A stretch of 64,000 nucleotides of DNA. Source: Puniceibacterium sp. IMCC21224 (lineage in GTDB: Bacteria; Pseudomonadota; Alphaproteobacteria; Rhodobacterales; Rhodobacteraceae). The stretch is taken from NCBI RefSeq assembly GCF_001038505.1, contig NZ_LDPY01000004.1, positions 62,001 through 126,000 on the forward strand. The letters run 5' to 3'. The number at the start of each line of letters is the position of its first letter. Positions within the stretch are counted from its first letter, which is position 1. A program made the translations under genes and the position numbers. Positions 15,905-24,383 of the stretch are shown piece by piece. The notes under the pieces are model-generated. The model was not told where the DNA came from. It saw only the letters and a program-made list of their open reading frames with translations, and searched no databases.

Positions 15905-16022
15905 AGTGAAAATCCTCCCGCCCTCCCTGTCACCAGAAAGGGTAAAGGTGGACGACTTTTACACCGCCCGCAGCAGGCTCATCCCGCCGCTACCGTGGCC
16001 GACTTTCGCACCGCCGTTTTCA

Positions 16023-16338
16023 ATCTGCTCCGCCAAGAACTGAGCAACAATCTCTGGTATAGCATCCATTCGGTTAGGAAATCTGGCATGGCGTTGGAAA
16101 AACTTCAGGTAGTATCCGAGCACAAGCCGCTTCGGACCAGACAACCCCTTCAGCAGCGGCTGCTCTGAGGGTTGCAAAACCCAATGTAACCGCAGGGCCT
16201 CCGCTGACCAAAGTTGTTCCATGTCCGCTCCAAATTAAACTATATCGGAGCATACATACGGATCATCCCGCTATGTCAACTCAAAACGCACAACCCGAAA
16301 ATGTGGCCGCTTTTGACCCCCTTCGTGCGTACAGGGCC
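16023..16338 (-). repeat. Inverted copy of the left end of the full-length Tn3 element
   Basis: These 316 bp are the reverse complement of 18349-18664; every stretch I compared base by base was identical. They hold the terminal repeat and the first ~67 codons of tnpA (ATG at 16222, minus strand), cut off at GCGGAGCAGAT by the IS21 right end. Identity implies recent duplication of the same transposon in opposite orientation. Confidence 0.93.
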
Positions 16339-16376
16339 TACCCGGCGTCGGCCTTCCCCCCGGACACTGACAAATA
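16339..16376. other. 38-bp spacer between two transposon ends
   Basis: A short piece between the terminal repeat of the inverted Tn3 copy and the terminal repeat of the next Tn3 element. It may be the last visible trace of the sequence into which one of them inserted. Confidence 0.4.
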
Positions 16377-16409
16377 GGGGTAGATTCCGGCTGGGTGCAG
16401 AATAGTACG

Positions 16410-17021
16410 TTAGGCTCCGAGGACGCGCTTGCCGTAGTCTCGCAGATTGCCGTTCGGGTCGACGTAGCGATAGAGAGTAACGGGCCTCACGCCTAATTCT
16501 TTGCAAAGTTCTGAAACAGACGTGTCGCGGTTTGCCATTGCGGCCTGTGCCATGCGCACCTGTGATTTTGACAGCGCGAATTTTCGTCCGCCTTTCCTCC
16601 CCCGCGCCCGGGCTGCCTGAAGACCGGCCACTGTGCGTTCACGGATCAACTCGCTTTCAAATTCGGCGAGAGCGGCAAAGATGCCGAATGAAAGCCGTCC
16701 TGCCGCAGTTGTTGTGTCGATCTGCGCACCTTGCCCGGTGAGCACTTTAAGGCCAACCCCGCGCTCAGACAGCATACTGACGGTCTTGACCAGATGATGC
16801 AGGCTACGCCCCAAACGATCGAGCTTCCACACAACCAGAACATCGCCGTCACGCAATGCCTTGAGGCAGGCCTCCAACCCTGGCCGGTCATCCTTTTTGC
16901 CAGATGCCAGATCCGAGTAAATCTGCTCCTCTCCAACGCTCGCCGCGATCAAGGCATCCCGTTGCAGGTCAAGAGACTGCCTGCCATCGGCTTTAGAGAC
17001 GCGCGCATAGCCAATCAGCAT
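16410..17021 (-). CDS. tnpR: Serine resolvase of the truncated Tn3 element
   Basis: 203 residues of the resolvase/invertase family. The catalytic domain starts [20 protein letters not shown] (active Ser10) and has [19 protein letters not shown] and the arginines of [17 protein letters not shown]; the C-terminal helix-turn-helix is [20 protein letters not shown]. It resolves transposition cointegrates at the res site. Its stop lies within the terminal repeat. Intact, and divergent from the truncated tnpA. Confidence 0.93.
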   Translation of the reverse strand: MLIGYARVSKADGRQSLDLQRDALIAASVGEEQIYSDLASGKKDDRPGLEACLKALRDGDVLVVWKLDRLGRSLHHLVKTVSMLSERGVGLKVLTGQGAQIDTTTAAGRLSFGIFAALAEFESELIRERTVAGLQAARARGRKGGRKFALSKSQVRMAQAAMANRDTSVSELCKELGVRPVTLYRYVDPNGNLRDYGKRVLGA

Positions 17022-17024
17022 GTG

Positions 17025-17141
17025 TCACAAACGTTGGTTTGTGATGCTTGGGTTCGGCGGTCGCTTTCGGGCAACGGATTTATTCCTTATCTCATATCAT
17101 AAATAAATATACTCAATACCTCCCATGAAAGCAAAAGAAGC
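17025..17141. promoter_or_regulatory. Probable res site between divergent tnpR and tnpA
   Basis: The intergenic region opens with the dyad TCACAAACGTTGGTTTGTGA (17025-17044, 8-bp arms) followed by an AT-rich stretch with TTATCTCATATCATAA. Position and structure fit a resolvase binding region that also carries both promoters. Confidence 0.55.
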
Positions 17142-18348
17142 ATGGCGCATCGCACCATTCTGACCGAGCGCCAGCGCGCGACACTATTTGATCTGCCAAC
17201 CAGTGAAGCGGCACTACTTCACCATTACACGTTGGCCGATGATGACATCGAACATGTTCGTCTGCGAAGACGATCACAAAACCGGCTTGGGTTTGCCCTT
17301 CAGCTTTGCGCGTTTCGACACCCCGGCCGCCTCCTGACGGCTGGAGAGGTCATCCCAGAAAAAGCGATCAGGTTCATCGCGGCTCAGCTGGGAATGCAAG
17401 CGGTTGAGTTGGAGGGCTACGCCGTCCGCGAAGAGACTCGGCGGGATCATCTGATCGAGCTTAGAGCGATCTATGGCTACAAGATGTTTACCGGACGTGG
17501 TGCCCGCGACCTGAAGGTTTGGCTTGAAACTGAGGCTGAGGTTGCGCGCTCTAATGAGGAGCTGGCGCGTCGGTTCGTGACAGAATGCCGCCGGAGCCAG
17601 ACCATTCTGCCCGGGGTGTCGGTGATCGAACGGCTCTGCGCTGATGCGCTTGTCGCCGCCGAACGTCGGATGGAAACGCGCATCGCCGACCGTCTCGACG
17701 CGCCCATGAGAGGCAGGCTGGATGCCCTGCTTTCGGAAGACGTCGATGACCGGGTCAGCCGTTTTGTCTGGTTGCGCCAATTTGAGGTTGGCAAGAACTC
17801 GGCAGACGCGAACCGCCTGCTGGACCGGTTGGAGTTTCTGCAAGGTCTCGGGCTTGCGACCGCTGCCCTTGATGGCGTTCCACCCCACCGGATCACCCGA
17901 CTTCGTCGCCAAGGCGAACGATATTTCTCGGATGATTTGCGCGACATTTCCAGCGATCGGCGGTGGGCGATCATGACCGTCTGTGCTGTGGAATGGCAGG
18001 CTGCGATAGCTGATGCAGTGATTGAGACCCATGATCGGATCGTGGGTAAAACCTGGCGCGATGCCAAGAGGTTATGTGATGTGCAGATTACCGGCGCCAA
18101 AGCAGCATTGCAGGACACACTTCGTTCTTTCTCAGGCTTGGGGGCCGCTCTCCTGGAAGCGCATGGCGATGGCGCACCCCTTGAGAGCGCGGTTACGACC
18201 GCCTGCGGTTGGCGTGATCTGGAAGGACTTGTCGCCACGGCGATGCAGTTGACCAGTACAATGGCTGCCAATCCCTTGGCCCATGTCGCCCAAGGCTATC
18301 ATCGGTTCCGGCGCTACGCGCCGCGCATGTTGAGGGCGCTCGATATTC
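17142..18348 (+). pseudogene. tnpA: Tn3-family transposase, N-terminal part only
   Basis: Starts MAHRTILTERQRATLFDLPT and follows the N-terminal DNA-binding and linker domains of Tn5393-like transposases (RLGFALQLCAFRHPGRLL; YGYKMFTGRGARDLKVWL) down to QGYHRFRRYAPRMLRALDI at 18345, then runs into the terminal repeat of the next transposon and stops at 18416. The catalytic half is absent. The cut is at almost the same codon where the separate fragment at 2724 begins, although the nucleotide sequences differ enough to be from different elements. Confidence 0.9.
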
Positions 18349-18464
18349 GGCCCTGTACGCACGAAGGGGGTCAAAAGCGGCCACATTTTCGGGTTGTGCG
18401 TTTTGAGTTGACATAGCGGGATGATCCGTATGTATGCTCCGATATAGTTTAATTTGGAGCGGAC

Positions 18465-21392
18465 ATGGAACAACTTTGGTCAGCGGAGGCCCTGCGGTTA
18501 CATTGGGTTTTGCAACCCTCAGAGCAGCCGCTGCTGAAGGGGTTGTCTGGTCCGAAGCGGCTTGTGCTCGGATACTACCTGAAGTTTTTCCAACGCCATG
18601 CCAGATTTCCTAACCGAATGGATGCTATACCAGAGATTGTTGCTCAGTTCTTGGCGGAGCAGATCGAGTATGACGGTCCACTGCCATCAGATGTGCCAGA
18701 GCGCTCGGATCGCCGGTATCGCCGTCTGGTTTCGGACCATTTGCGGCTCCGACGGTTTGATCAAGCCGCTTCAGGCGAGTTTGTGAAATGGCTTGTGGCC
18801 GAGGTCTTGCCGAACGCACCGCAGGTGTCCGCGCTTGATGAGCGAATGACGGCGTGGTTTCTGATCAACCGCTTCATCCAACCTGACCAATCGCGTTTGG
18901 ACAAGCTGGTGGCCCAGTCAGAACGCCGGTTCGATCAGATGCTGTGCGCCAAGATTTCAGGGCGGCTGGTGTTGGCGCACAAACACGCCTTGGATGCTTT
19001 GCTGACGACTGATGAGGCCGCATCGCGATTTGCGCAGCTTGCGCGAGGTCCAGGCGGGACAAGCGTACAGGCCGTTCAGGATGCTGTGGTGCGGTTAGAG
19101 ATGGTGCGTGCCATCGGCCTTCCTGCAGATCTCTTGGACGGTGTCTACCCAGACCATATCGCCAATCTGGCCCGGCGCGCCGCCAGCGAGGATGCTTGGG
19201 ACATGCGCCGCCGTCCTGAGGTCGTGCGCCATGCCCTGCTGAGTTGCTTTTGCGCAACCAGGGGCACAGATTTGACAGATGATCTGAGCGATTTGGTGAT
19301 CAGCATCATCCACAAGATCTCTGCGCGCGCTGAGAGTAAGGTGATCAAGGAATACGTTGCCGATTTCCGGAAGGCGGAAAGCAAAGACACGCTTCTGGGC
19401 AAGATCGTGCTCGCGGTCGATGGGCAGCCGGACGGTGACATTCCGCAGGTCATCTACCCAGTGGTCCCGCGCGAAACGATCCGTGATCTCGCACAAGCCT
19501 ACCAGGCGGACACGCCTTCCTTCACGACCCGCGTGCATCACACAATTCGCCGCTCTTATGCGCGGCATTATCGGCGCGTCCTGCCGGTAATCTTGAAAGC
19601 GCTGACATTCCGGACCAGCAGTGCCAGTGCGGAGCCGTTGTTAGCCGCCCTTTCTATATTGACCGAGCCATCGGATCGGAAGCCGCAGTTTTACGCTGAG
19701 AGTGAGGTGCCGATCGACGGTGTCGTCCGCCCAAAATGGCGCGATATTGTCCTCGAGATGGGCCGTGGGGGCGTGAGCCGCGTCAATCGGATCAACTACG
19801 AGATATGCGTCCTGCAAACCCTGCGCGACAAACTGCGGACAAAGGAAATCTGGATAGAGGGCGCGAAGCGATATTGTGATCCGGACCAAGACCTGCCCGC
19901 CGATTTTGATGCGCGCCGCGCGCACTACTTTAATCTTCTTAATCAGCCCCAAGACGCGGATCAGTTTGTCCAAGCTTTGCGGGATAACATGAGAACCGCC
20001 TTGATCTCCTTCGATCAAAGCTTCCCGGCCAACAAGGATGTCACACTCAAGTCCCGGGGTGGCGGCACGCGCCTGTCTCTACGCCCCTTGAAGCCACAAA
20101 CTGATCCTGTGGGGCTTGAAGACCTGAAAGCAGAGCTCGGCCGACGGTGGCCGATGACCAGCCTGCTTGATGTGCTGAAGGAAGTTGACCTGCGCACGGA
20201 GTTCACGCCGCTGTTCCGTGCGGCGGGATCTCGGCAGACCTTGCCACAGGAAGAGGTCTCCCGGCGCCTCTTGCTGGCCCTGTTTGGGATCGGGACGAAT
20301 ATTGGGCTCAAGGCCATTGCGGCGGGCCCCCATAAGGTCAGCTACAAAGAACTGCTCTACATCCGGCAACGCTTCGTTCACAAAACAGCGCTTCAGGATG
20401 CAACCCGGCGGATTGCAGACGCCACCTACCGCATCCGAAGCGCCGATATCTGGGGAGATGCGGGCACGAGTTGTGCCTCGGATTCCACGCAGTTGGCTTC
20501 CTGGGACCAGAACCTGATGACAGAGTGGCACCAGCGCTATGGCGGGCGCGGGGTGATGATCTACTGGCATGTTGATAAGCAGGCCACCTGCGTCCACTCA
20601 CAGATGAAACAAGTCTCGTCTTCAGAGGTCGCTTCCATGATCGAAGGCGTGCTGCACCACGGCACGGACCTGGATATCGACCGCCAGTTTGTTGATACCC
20701 ACGGGCAAAGTGTCGTGGGGTTCGCCTTTTGCCATCTTCTCGGCTTCGACTTGATGCCGCGCCTGAAGGGTATCGCCAACCAAAAGCTCGCCCGCGCGGA
20801 CAAGCAAACCGACCATCGCTTCGCAAATATCGAGTCTATTTGCATGGCCCGGCCCATCGACTGGGGTCTGATCGGGCAGCATTACGATGAGATGATCCGC
20901 CTTGCGAGCGCCCTCAAGCTGCGGACAGCAGACGCGGAAACCATCCTACGCCGCTTTACACGGGGCCAAACGCACCCGGTGTTCTCGGCGCTGTTGGAAT
21001 TGGGCAAGGCGGTTAAAACGATCTTTCTGTGCCGGTATCTCGGCAACGCGGAGCTGCGCCGCGAGATCCATTCTGGACTCAATGTTATAGAGCGCTGGAA
21101 CGGGGTGAACGACTTCATCTTCTACGGCAATGGCAATGAGCTGGTGTCCAATCGTCGTGACGATCATGAAATCTCTGTCCTCAGCCTGCATCTGCTGCAA
21201 GCGGCGATGGTCTACGTGAACACCCTTATGATCCAGGAGGTGCTCCGTGAGCACGCCTGGCGCGAAAAAATGACAGACCGAGACATGGCGGCGCTGAACC
21301 CACTGCCGCACAGCCACTTCAACCCATACGGCGTCTTCGATCTTGATATGGACACGCGTTTACCTCTCGAAGAGGTGAGGATGGCAGCATGA
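18465..21392 (+). CDS. tnpA: Tn3-family transposase, complete
   Basis: 975 residues, normal for the family. The C-terminal catalytic core is intact: Asp in TSCASDSTQLASWDQNL, Asp in RQFVDTHGQSVVGFAF, Glu in LNVIERWNGVNDFIFYGNGNE. The N-terminal domain begins MEQLWSAEALRLHWVLQPSE. It is unlike the Tn5393-type TnpA pieces elsewhere in the window and belongs to a different Tn3 subgroup. tnpR follows in the same direction after 112 bp. Confidence 0.95.
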   Translation: MEQLWSAEALRLHWVLQPSEQPLLKGLSGPKRLVLGYYLKFFQRHARFPNRMDAIPEIVAQFLAEQIEYDGPLPSDVPERSDRRYRRLVSDHLRLRRFDQAASGEFVKWLVAEVLPNAPQVSALDERMTAWFLINRFIQPDQSRLDKLVAQSERRFDQMLCAKISGRLVLAHKHALDALLTTDEAASRFAQLARGPGGTSVQAVQDAVVRLEMVRAIGLPADLLDGVYPDHIANLARRAASEDAWDMRRRPEVVRHALLSCFCATRGTDLTDDLSDLVISIIHKISARAESKVIKEYVADFRKAESKDTLLGKIVLAVDGQPDGDIPQVIYPVVPRETIRDLAQAYQADTPSFTTRVHHTIRRSYARHYRRVLPVILKALTFRTSSASAEPLLAALSILTEPSDRKPQFYAESEVPIDGVVRPKWRDIVLEMGRGGVSRVNRINYEICVLQTLRDKLRTKEIWIEGAKRYCDPDQDLPADFDARRAHYFNLLNQPQDADQFVQALRDNMRTALISFDQSFPANKDVTLKSRGGGTRLSLRPLKPQTDPVGLEDLKAELGRRWPMTSLLDVLKEVDLRTEFTPLFRAAGSRQTLPQEEVSRRLLLALFGIGTNIGLKAIAAGPHKVSYKELLYIRQRFVHKTALQDATRRIADATYRIRSADIWGDAGTSCASDSTQLASWDQNLMTEWHQRYGGRGVMIYWHVDKQATCVHSQMKQVSSSEVASMIEGVLHHGTDLDIDRQFVDTHGQSVVGFAFCHLLGFDLMPRLKGIANQKLARADKQTDHRFANIESICMARPIDWGLIGQHYDEMIRLASALKLRTADAETILRRFTRGQTHPVFSALLELGKAVKTIFLCRYLGNAELRREIHSGLNVIERWNGVNDFIFYGNGNELVSNRRDDHEISVLSLHLLQAAMVYVNTLMIQEVLREHAWREKMTDRDMAALNPLPHSHFNPYGVFDLDMDTRLPLEEVRMAA

Positions 21393-21504
21393 CATGTTCC
21401 GAAACTTATAACAAACGGAACGACCTTTTTTGTGCGCAAAATCAGCGCCTTGTAAAATCCGTATATTTGTTCCGTATATGGCGCCTTAAATCCGGGCAAA
21501 ATCC
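21393..21504. promoter_or_regulatory. Probable res site of the full-length Tn3 element
   Basis: The tnpA-tnpR gap contains the dyad GTTCCG-N14-CGGAAC (21396-21421) and a direct repeat CCGTATAT (21459-21466 and 21472-21479), the kind of spaced short repeats a serine resolvase binds. Confidence 0.5.
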
Positions 21505-22065
21505 ATGCTGATCGGGTACGCGAGGGTCTCGACGACTGGCCAGAACCTAGAAAGTCAGATCGAACACCTCCAGAGCGAAGGTTGTGACACGATCTTCCAG
21601 GAAAAAATCACGGGGTTTGACCGGCGCAGGCCTCAGCTTGAAAAGATGATCGCTTCCCTACAGCCCAGTGATACGTTGGTCGTCACCAGCCTCGACCGTC
21701 TGGCCCGATCAACCAGTGATCTCTTCGTGATTACCCAGAAGGTAGAGGCCGTCGGAGCATCATTCCGCTCCCTGCGGGAACCCTGGGCCGACACAACAAG
21801 CTCCATGGGAAAGTTCTTACTTACTGTTTTTGCTGGACTTTCTGAACTTGAACGCAACATCATCAATGAACGCACAGAAGAAGGACGGACCTCCGCAAAG
21901 AAACGCGGCGTGAAGTTCGGACGCAAGCTGAAGCTGACACCACACCAGCAGGATCAGGTCAGGGCCATGCTCAAAGAGGGAAAATCCATTCGTGCCATCG
22001 CGCGCGACTTCAACGTCGGTGTCGCAACAATCGACCGCATCAAGCGCACAACAGCACTCTCATGA
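21505..22065 (+). CDS. tnpR: Serine resolvase of the full-length Tn3 element
   Basis: 186 residues: catalytic N-terminal domain [20 protein letters not shown] (active Ser), VTSLDRLARSTSDLFVIT, GKFLLTVFAGLSELERNIINERTEEG, and a C-terminal helix-turn-helix KSIRAIARDFNVGVATIDRI. Only distantly similar to the resolvase at 16410-17021. It ends 39 bp before the right terminus of the transposon. Confidence 0.94.
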   Translation: MLIGYARVSTTGQNLESQIEHLQSEGCDTIFQEKITGFDRRRPQLEKMIASLQPSDTLVVTSLDRLARSTSDLFVITQKVEAVGASFRSLREPWADTTSSMGKFLLTVFAGLSELERNIINERTEEGRTSAKKRGVKFGRKLKLTPHQQDQVRAMLKEGKSIRAIARDFNVGVATIDRIKRTTALS

Positions 22066-22104
22066 AATGTGGCCGTTTTTGAACCCCTTCGTGCGTACGG
22101 GGCC

Positions 22105-22422
22105 TATGTGTTCAGGATGGGGTGATGCCGGCAGTTCCGGCCCGCCTGCGCGGCGGCAAATACAGAAGACATGGGTGAGATCGCACGCCGAAGGACTGTG
22201 TCCGTCTCTTGGTCGTGGTTTGCCCGGCCTCATGAAGGGGACATAGGTCTGCCGCGCGAGCGGCAGAAAGGAATTCATCGAGAAAGTTTGCCGCGGGAGG
22301 ATTTGGCTATCGTTACCGGTTCGCACCGCCAGGATTTCCGACGCGGATCTATGTGAACCATGGATCCGCGTCGGATTTAGTATGACACATCATATTGGTC
22401 CGTCAGGGACGGCTCAGGACGT
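22105..22422. other. Spacer with a perfect inverted repeat
   Basis: No gene is supported. At 22337-22375 a perfect 13-bp inverted repeat (TCCGACGCGGATC and its complement) encloses a 13-nt loop, followed by TTTAG; it could be a weak terminator or a protein-binding site at the 3' end of the minus-strand gene that follows. Confidence 0.5.
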
Positions 22423-22848
22423 TCAAGCCCGGTAGCCAACACCGATAACGTGATTGCCAATAACCAATGGACGCCTTCCTCCCAGTTCCGGGAACGCCAT
22501 ACATGCCACGTCTTCGACGGACTTCGGACGTTGCAACACCTGATAGACAATGGATTGAGCAGCGAGGAGGGCATCCTGCTCGTTTGCGAACGGCTTGGAA
22601 TCTGGCGTGCCCGTCACCTCAGGAAAGCCCTTGGGCACGTTCTTGAACACAATATCCCCGACCCAGCCGCCGTTTCGACGCAGGATAACCATGGCAAGCA
22701 TATTGCCAGCATTCATGTAACCGAGCGGGTGCCCAGAGGGCGTGTAGGGCGGAGGAAGCATGTCACGATCCTCCAAGTCACGAATGAAATCTGCCAGAGC
22801 AACCTGGCCGGCGCGGATCTGTGCCGTCGTGTAGCGGTCATCTTTCAC
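22423..22848 (-). CDS. Hypothetical protein of the accessory region
   Basis: 141 residues from a GTG at 22848, chosen because AAGGAG lies seven bases upstream; the longer frame has no such site. Contains RAGQVALADFIRDLEDRDMLPPPYTPSGHPLGYMN, VILRRNGGWVGDIVFKNVPKGFP and a C-terminal GGRRPLVIGNHVIGVGYRA. No membrane segment or known motif is recognised. It lies between transposons beside a possible replication gene, so plasmid or integrative-element origin is likely. Confidence 0.6.
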   Translation of the reverse strand: MKDDRYTTAQIRAGQVALADFIRDLEDRDMLPPPYTPSGHPLGYMNAGNMLAMVILRRNGGWVGDIVFKNVPKGFPEVTGTPDSKPFANEQDALLAAQSIVYQVLQRPKSVEDVACMAFPELGGRRPLVIGNHVIGVGYRA

Positions 22849-23219
22849 AGTGGATCTCCTTGTCTGTGATGGCGTGGATGTCTGCCGAAGCTGACAAGGA
22901 TGAAATCGGATCGATTGGTTGGACGCGGGAGCGATCTCGTGCATTTTTCTGATTTTTTTCTCGCGCCCGACATCGAGAGGAAAGGCATGAGGATCAAAGG
23001 AGGCCTTTCGCGCGCACTGTCCGGATGTGAAAGGGTGCCAAATTACACCGACCCGCTCGTGAGAACCTGGAAAATTCTGCAATGGAAGAGGCGCGTGCCG
23101 CTTGGCAAAACAGATGACGGCAGGGTCTCTATTAGTGATGACGGGACCCCAACCGCTCACTGGTATATTGACGCCTGAAGACGACAATTACTTTGGTTGC
23201 AGCCGACCTCGTGTATCGA
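22849..23219. other. Intergenic stretch, nothing recognised
   Basis: Open frames on both strands overlap here (for example 22900-23178 plus) but none has a domain or a good ribosome binding site. It separates the hypothetical gene from the possible replication gene. Confidence 0.35.
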
Positions 23220-24080
23220 TCACAGTCTTAGATCAGTGGCTCTGTTCTTATCCGAATGCTGTGCAAACTTCGGAATCAGTTGTGGCGCATCTGCTGGCGA
23301 GATTTCTGGAGCCTCGTCCTGTGATATCAGAATGACTTTCCGGGCTGTGTTCGGCATGCTCGAGAGGCTCTTGTTGCTCCACAGCGTTCCCGCGCGGCTC
23401 ATGCGAATTTTTACTTCATCGATACCAAGACGCGATCCGCGCGCTTCACAAATTACAACAAACTTCACGCCAAAGATGCGCGCAGATTTCTGCAATGCCG
23501 GGACAAGCTTTGGACGCAGCCGGGGCCAATCCAGGACGTGACCCGCGCCCCCGAAATGCGTGTCGGCACACAAGTCGAATTCGGGAGCGCGTTTACGGCG
23601 CGCGATCCCTGTCGTCTCATAGATCAGGAAATCCAGAGTGGAGCACAATGACGCGGTGTCGCGGATATCGAACAAACCATAGGGCTGTATGTCGAACAGA
23701 AGGGCAAACGCCTTTTCCGTCAGATTGAACTCCAGCCATTGGTTCCAGTGGCAGAAAGCATACTCTTCAAGAAACGACAGTTGTTCCAGGTTCTGCAGTC
23801 CAGCTTTCAGTGCAGCGTTTCCATTGGCCTTTTCAAGCCCGAGGTTGCGGCGCAGTTCCACGCACCGAACGCGATAGGGGAATGGAAACTGTGGCGCGGT
23901 ACCGTCATGCCAGTTAGTGGTCTGTCTGCAGACGCTATGCACGAGGCCGTGCAAAACGCGGGCTCCATGCAGTGTCAGGCCTTTCCTGAAGAGACCAAGC
24001 AACAGCACCTTCGATATGCGGTAGCGATACTCACGATCCTCACGGTTTAGCGCGAAGGCAACGGACTTTTGGATTGTCAT
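23220..24080 (-). CDS. Unrecognised protein, possibly a plasmid replication initiator
   Basis: 286 residues starting MTIQKSVAFALNREDREYRYR with GAGGAA six bases upstream. The frame shows long helices (KVLLLGLFRKGLTLHGARVLHGLVHSVC), RCVELRRNLGLEKANGNAALKAGLQNLEQLSFLEEY, which looks like a winged-helix pair, and LDFLIYETTGIARRKRAPEFDL. The combination resembles winged-helix replication initiators, but I cannot confirm a family. Lower GC than the host operons and a transposon-rich setting support horizontal origin. Treat the function as open. Confidence 0.5.
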   Translation of the reverse strand: MTIQKSVAFALNREDREYRYRISKVLLLGLFRKGLTLHGARVLHGLVHSVCRQTTNWHDGTAPQFPFPYRVRCVELRRNLGLEKANGNAALKAGLQNLEQLSFLEEYAFCHWNQWLEFNLTEKAFALLFDIQPYGLFDIRDTASLCSTLDFLIYETTGIARRKRAPEFDLCADTHFGGAGHVLDWPRLRPKLVPALQKSARIFGVKFVVICEARGSRLGIDEVKIRMSRAGTLWSNKSLSSMPNTARKVILISQDEAPEISPADAPQLIPKFAQHSDKNRATDLRL

Positions 24081-24383
24081 GATGCGTTCCTCTTGAGATG
24101 CATCTGAAAGATGGGATCGGCGGAGGAACTTCGGAAACGGAAATCGACCCGAGGCGCGCGAACTCAGTCACAGCGGCGACGGTGACCCGCACAGAAACCA
24201 GAGCATGACTGCTCAGGAGCAAGGTGTGTTGTCTGCTGAAGGTTGCGGCACAGAAGAGGCATCGCTGCCAGATGTCTTGCTGGGCGGGCGCAGCGCAGCT
24301 GGCTCTGAATGAGGCGTCCCCGTTTTTGTTTCTTAACAACAAGATAGGAGGGATGTCGAAGCCAAGGTTAGATGGTGCCCGCT
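24081..24383. other. Spacer ending in the remnant right end of another IS30 element
   Basis: Positions 24341-24380 align base for base with the right end of the neighbouring IS30 (25431-25470) at about 31 of 40 positions, in direct orientation, so a second, diverged IS30 end abuts the intact element. The remaining ~260 bp contain no gene I can support; a GC-rich segment followed by CCCCGTTTTTGTTTCTT (about 24318-24334) could be a terminator. Confidence 0.6.

Larger units (their letters stand above)
13510..16022 (-). mobile_element. IS21-family element
   Basis: A 2513-bp element starting TG and ending CA, as this family does. The two ends match as inverted repeats: TGTCAACGGCGG...CCGGCCACG at the left and TGAAAACGGCGG...GTCGGCCACG read from the right, and the motif GGCGG-Y-G-x-AAAAGT is repeated internally near both ends. 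It encodes istA and istB on the minus strand. The left neighbour is the broken Blh-like gene and the right neighbour is a Tn3 tnpA start, so the flanks are not two halves of one gene; an adjacent deletion has occurred. Confidence 0.9.
16377..18348 (+). mobile_element. Truncated Tn3-family transposon (tnpR, 5' part of tnpA)
   Basis: The left end is a 38-bp Tn3-type terminal repeat (16377-16414) beginning GGGGTAGATTCCGG and ending TACGTTAG. Inside are a resolvase gene and a divergent tnpA, the Tn3/Tn5393-like gene order with the resolution site between them. The right part is lost: tnpA stops after codon ~402 where the next Tn3 element's terminal repeat begins at 18349. The missing tnpA half is not found beyond 22104. 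Confidence 0.85.
18349..22104 (+). mobile_element. Full-length Tn3-family transposon
   Basis: A 3756-bp element bounded by inverted repeats: GGCCCTGTACGCACGAAGGG at 18349 and the matching GGCCCCGTACGCACGAAGGG read inward from 22104; the match continues through TCAAAA-x-CGGCCACATTT. It carries tnpA and tnpR in the same direction and no passenger genes. The 5-bp flanks differ (TATTC before, TATGT after), so there is no intact target duplication, consistent with later rearrangement or deletion on the right side. Confidence 0.9.

Noticed and set aside
18349..22104. Passenger genes (resistance, metal) inside the full-length Tn3 element
   Set aside because: Only tnpA, the res region and tnpR fit between the ends; there is no space or frame for cargo.
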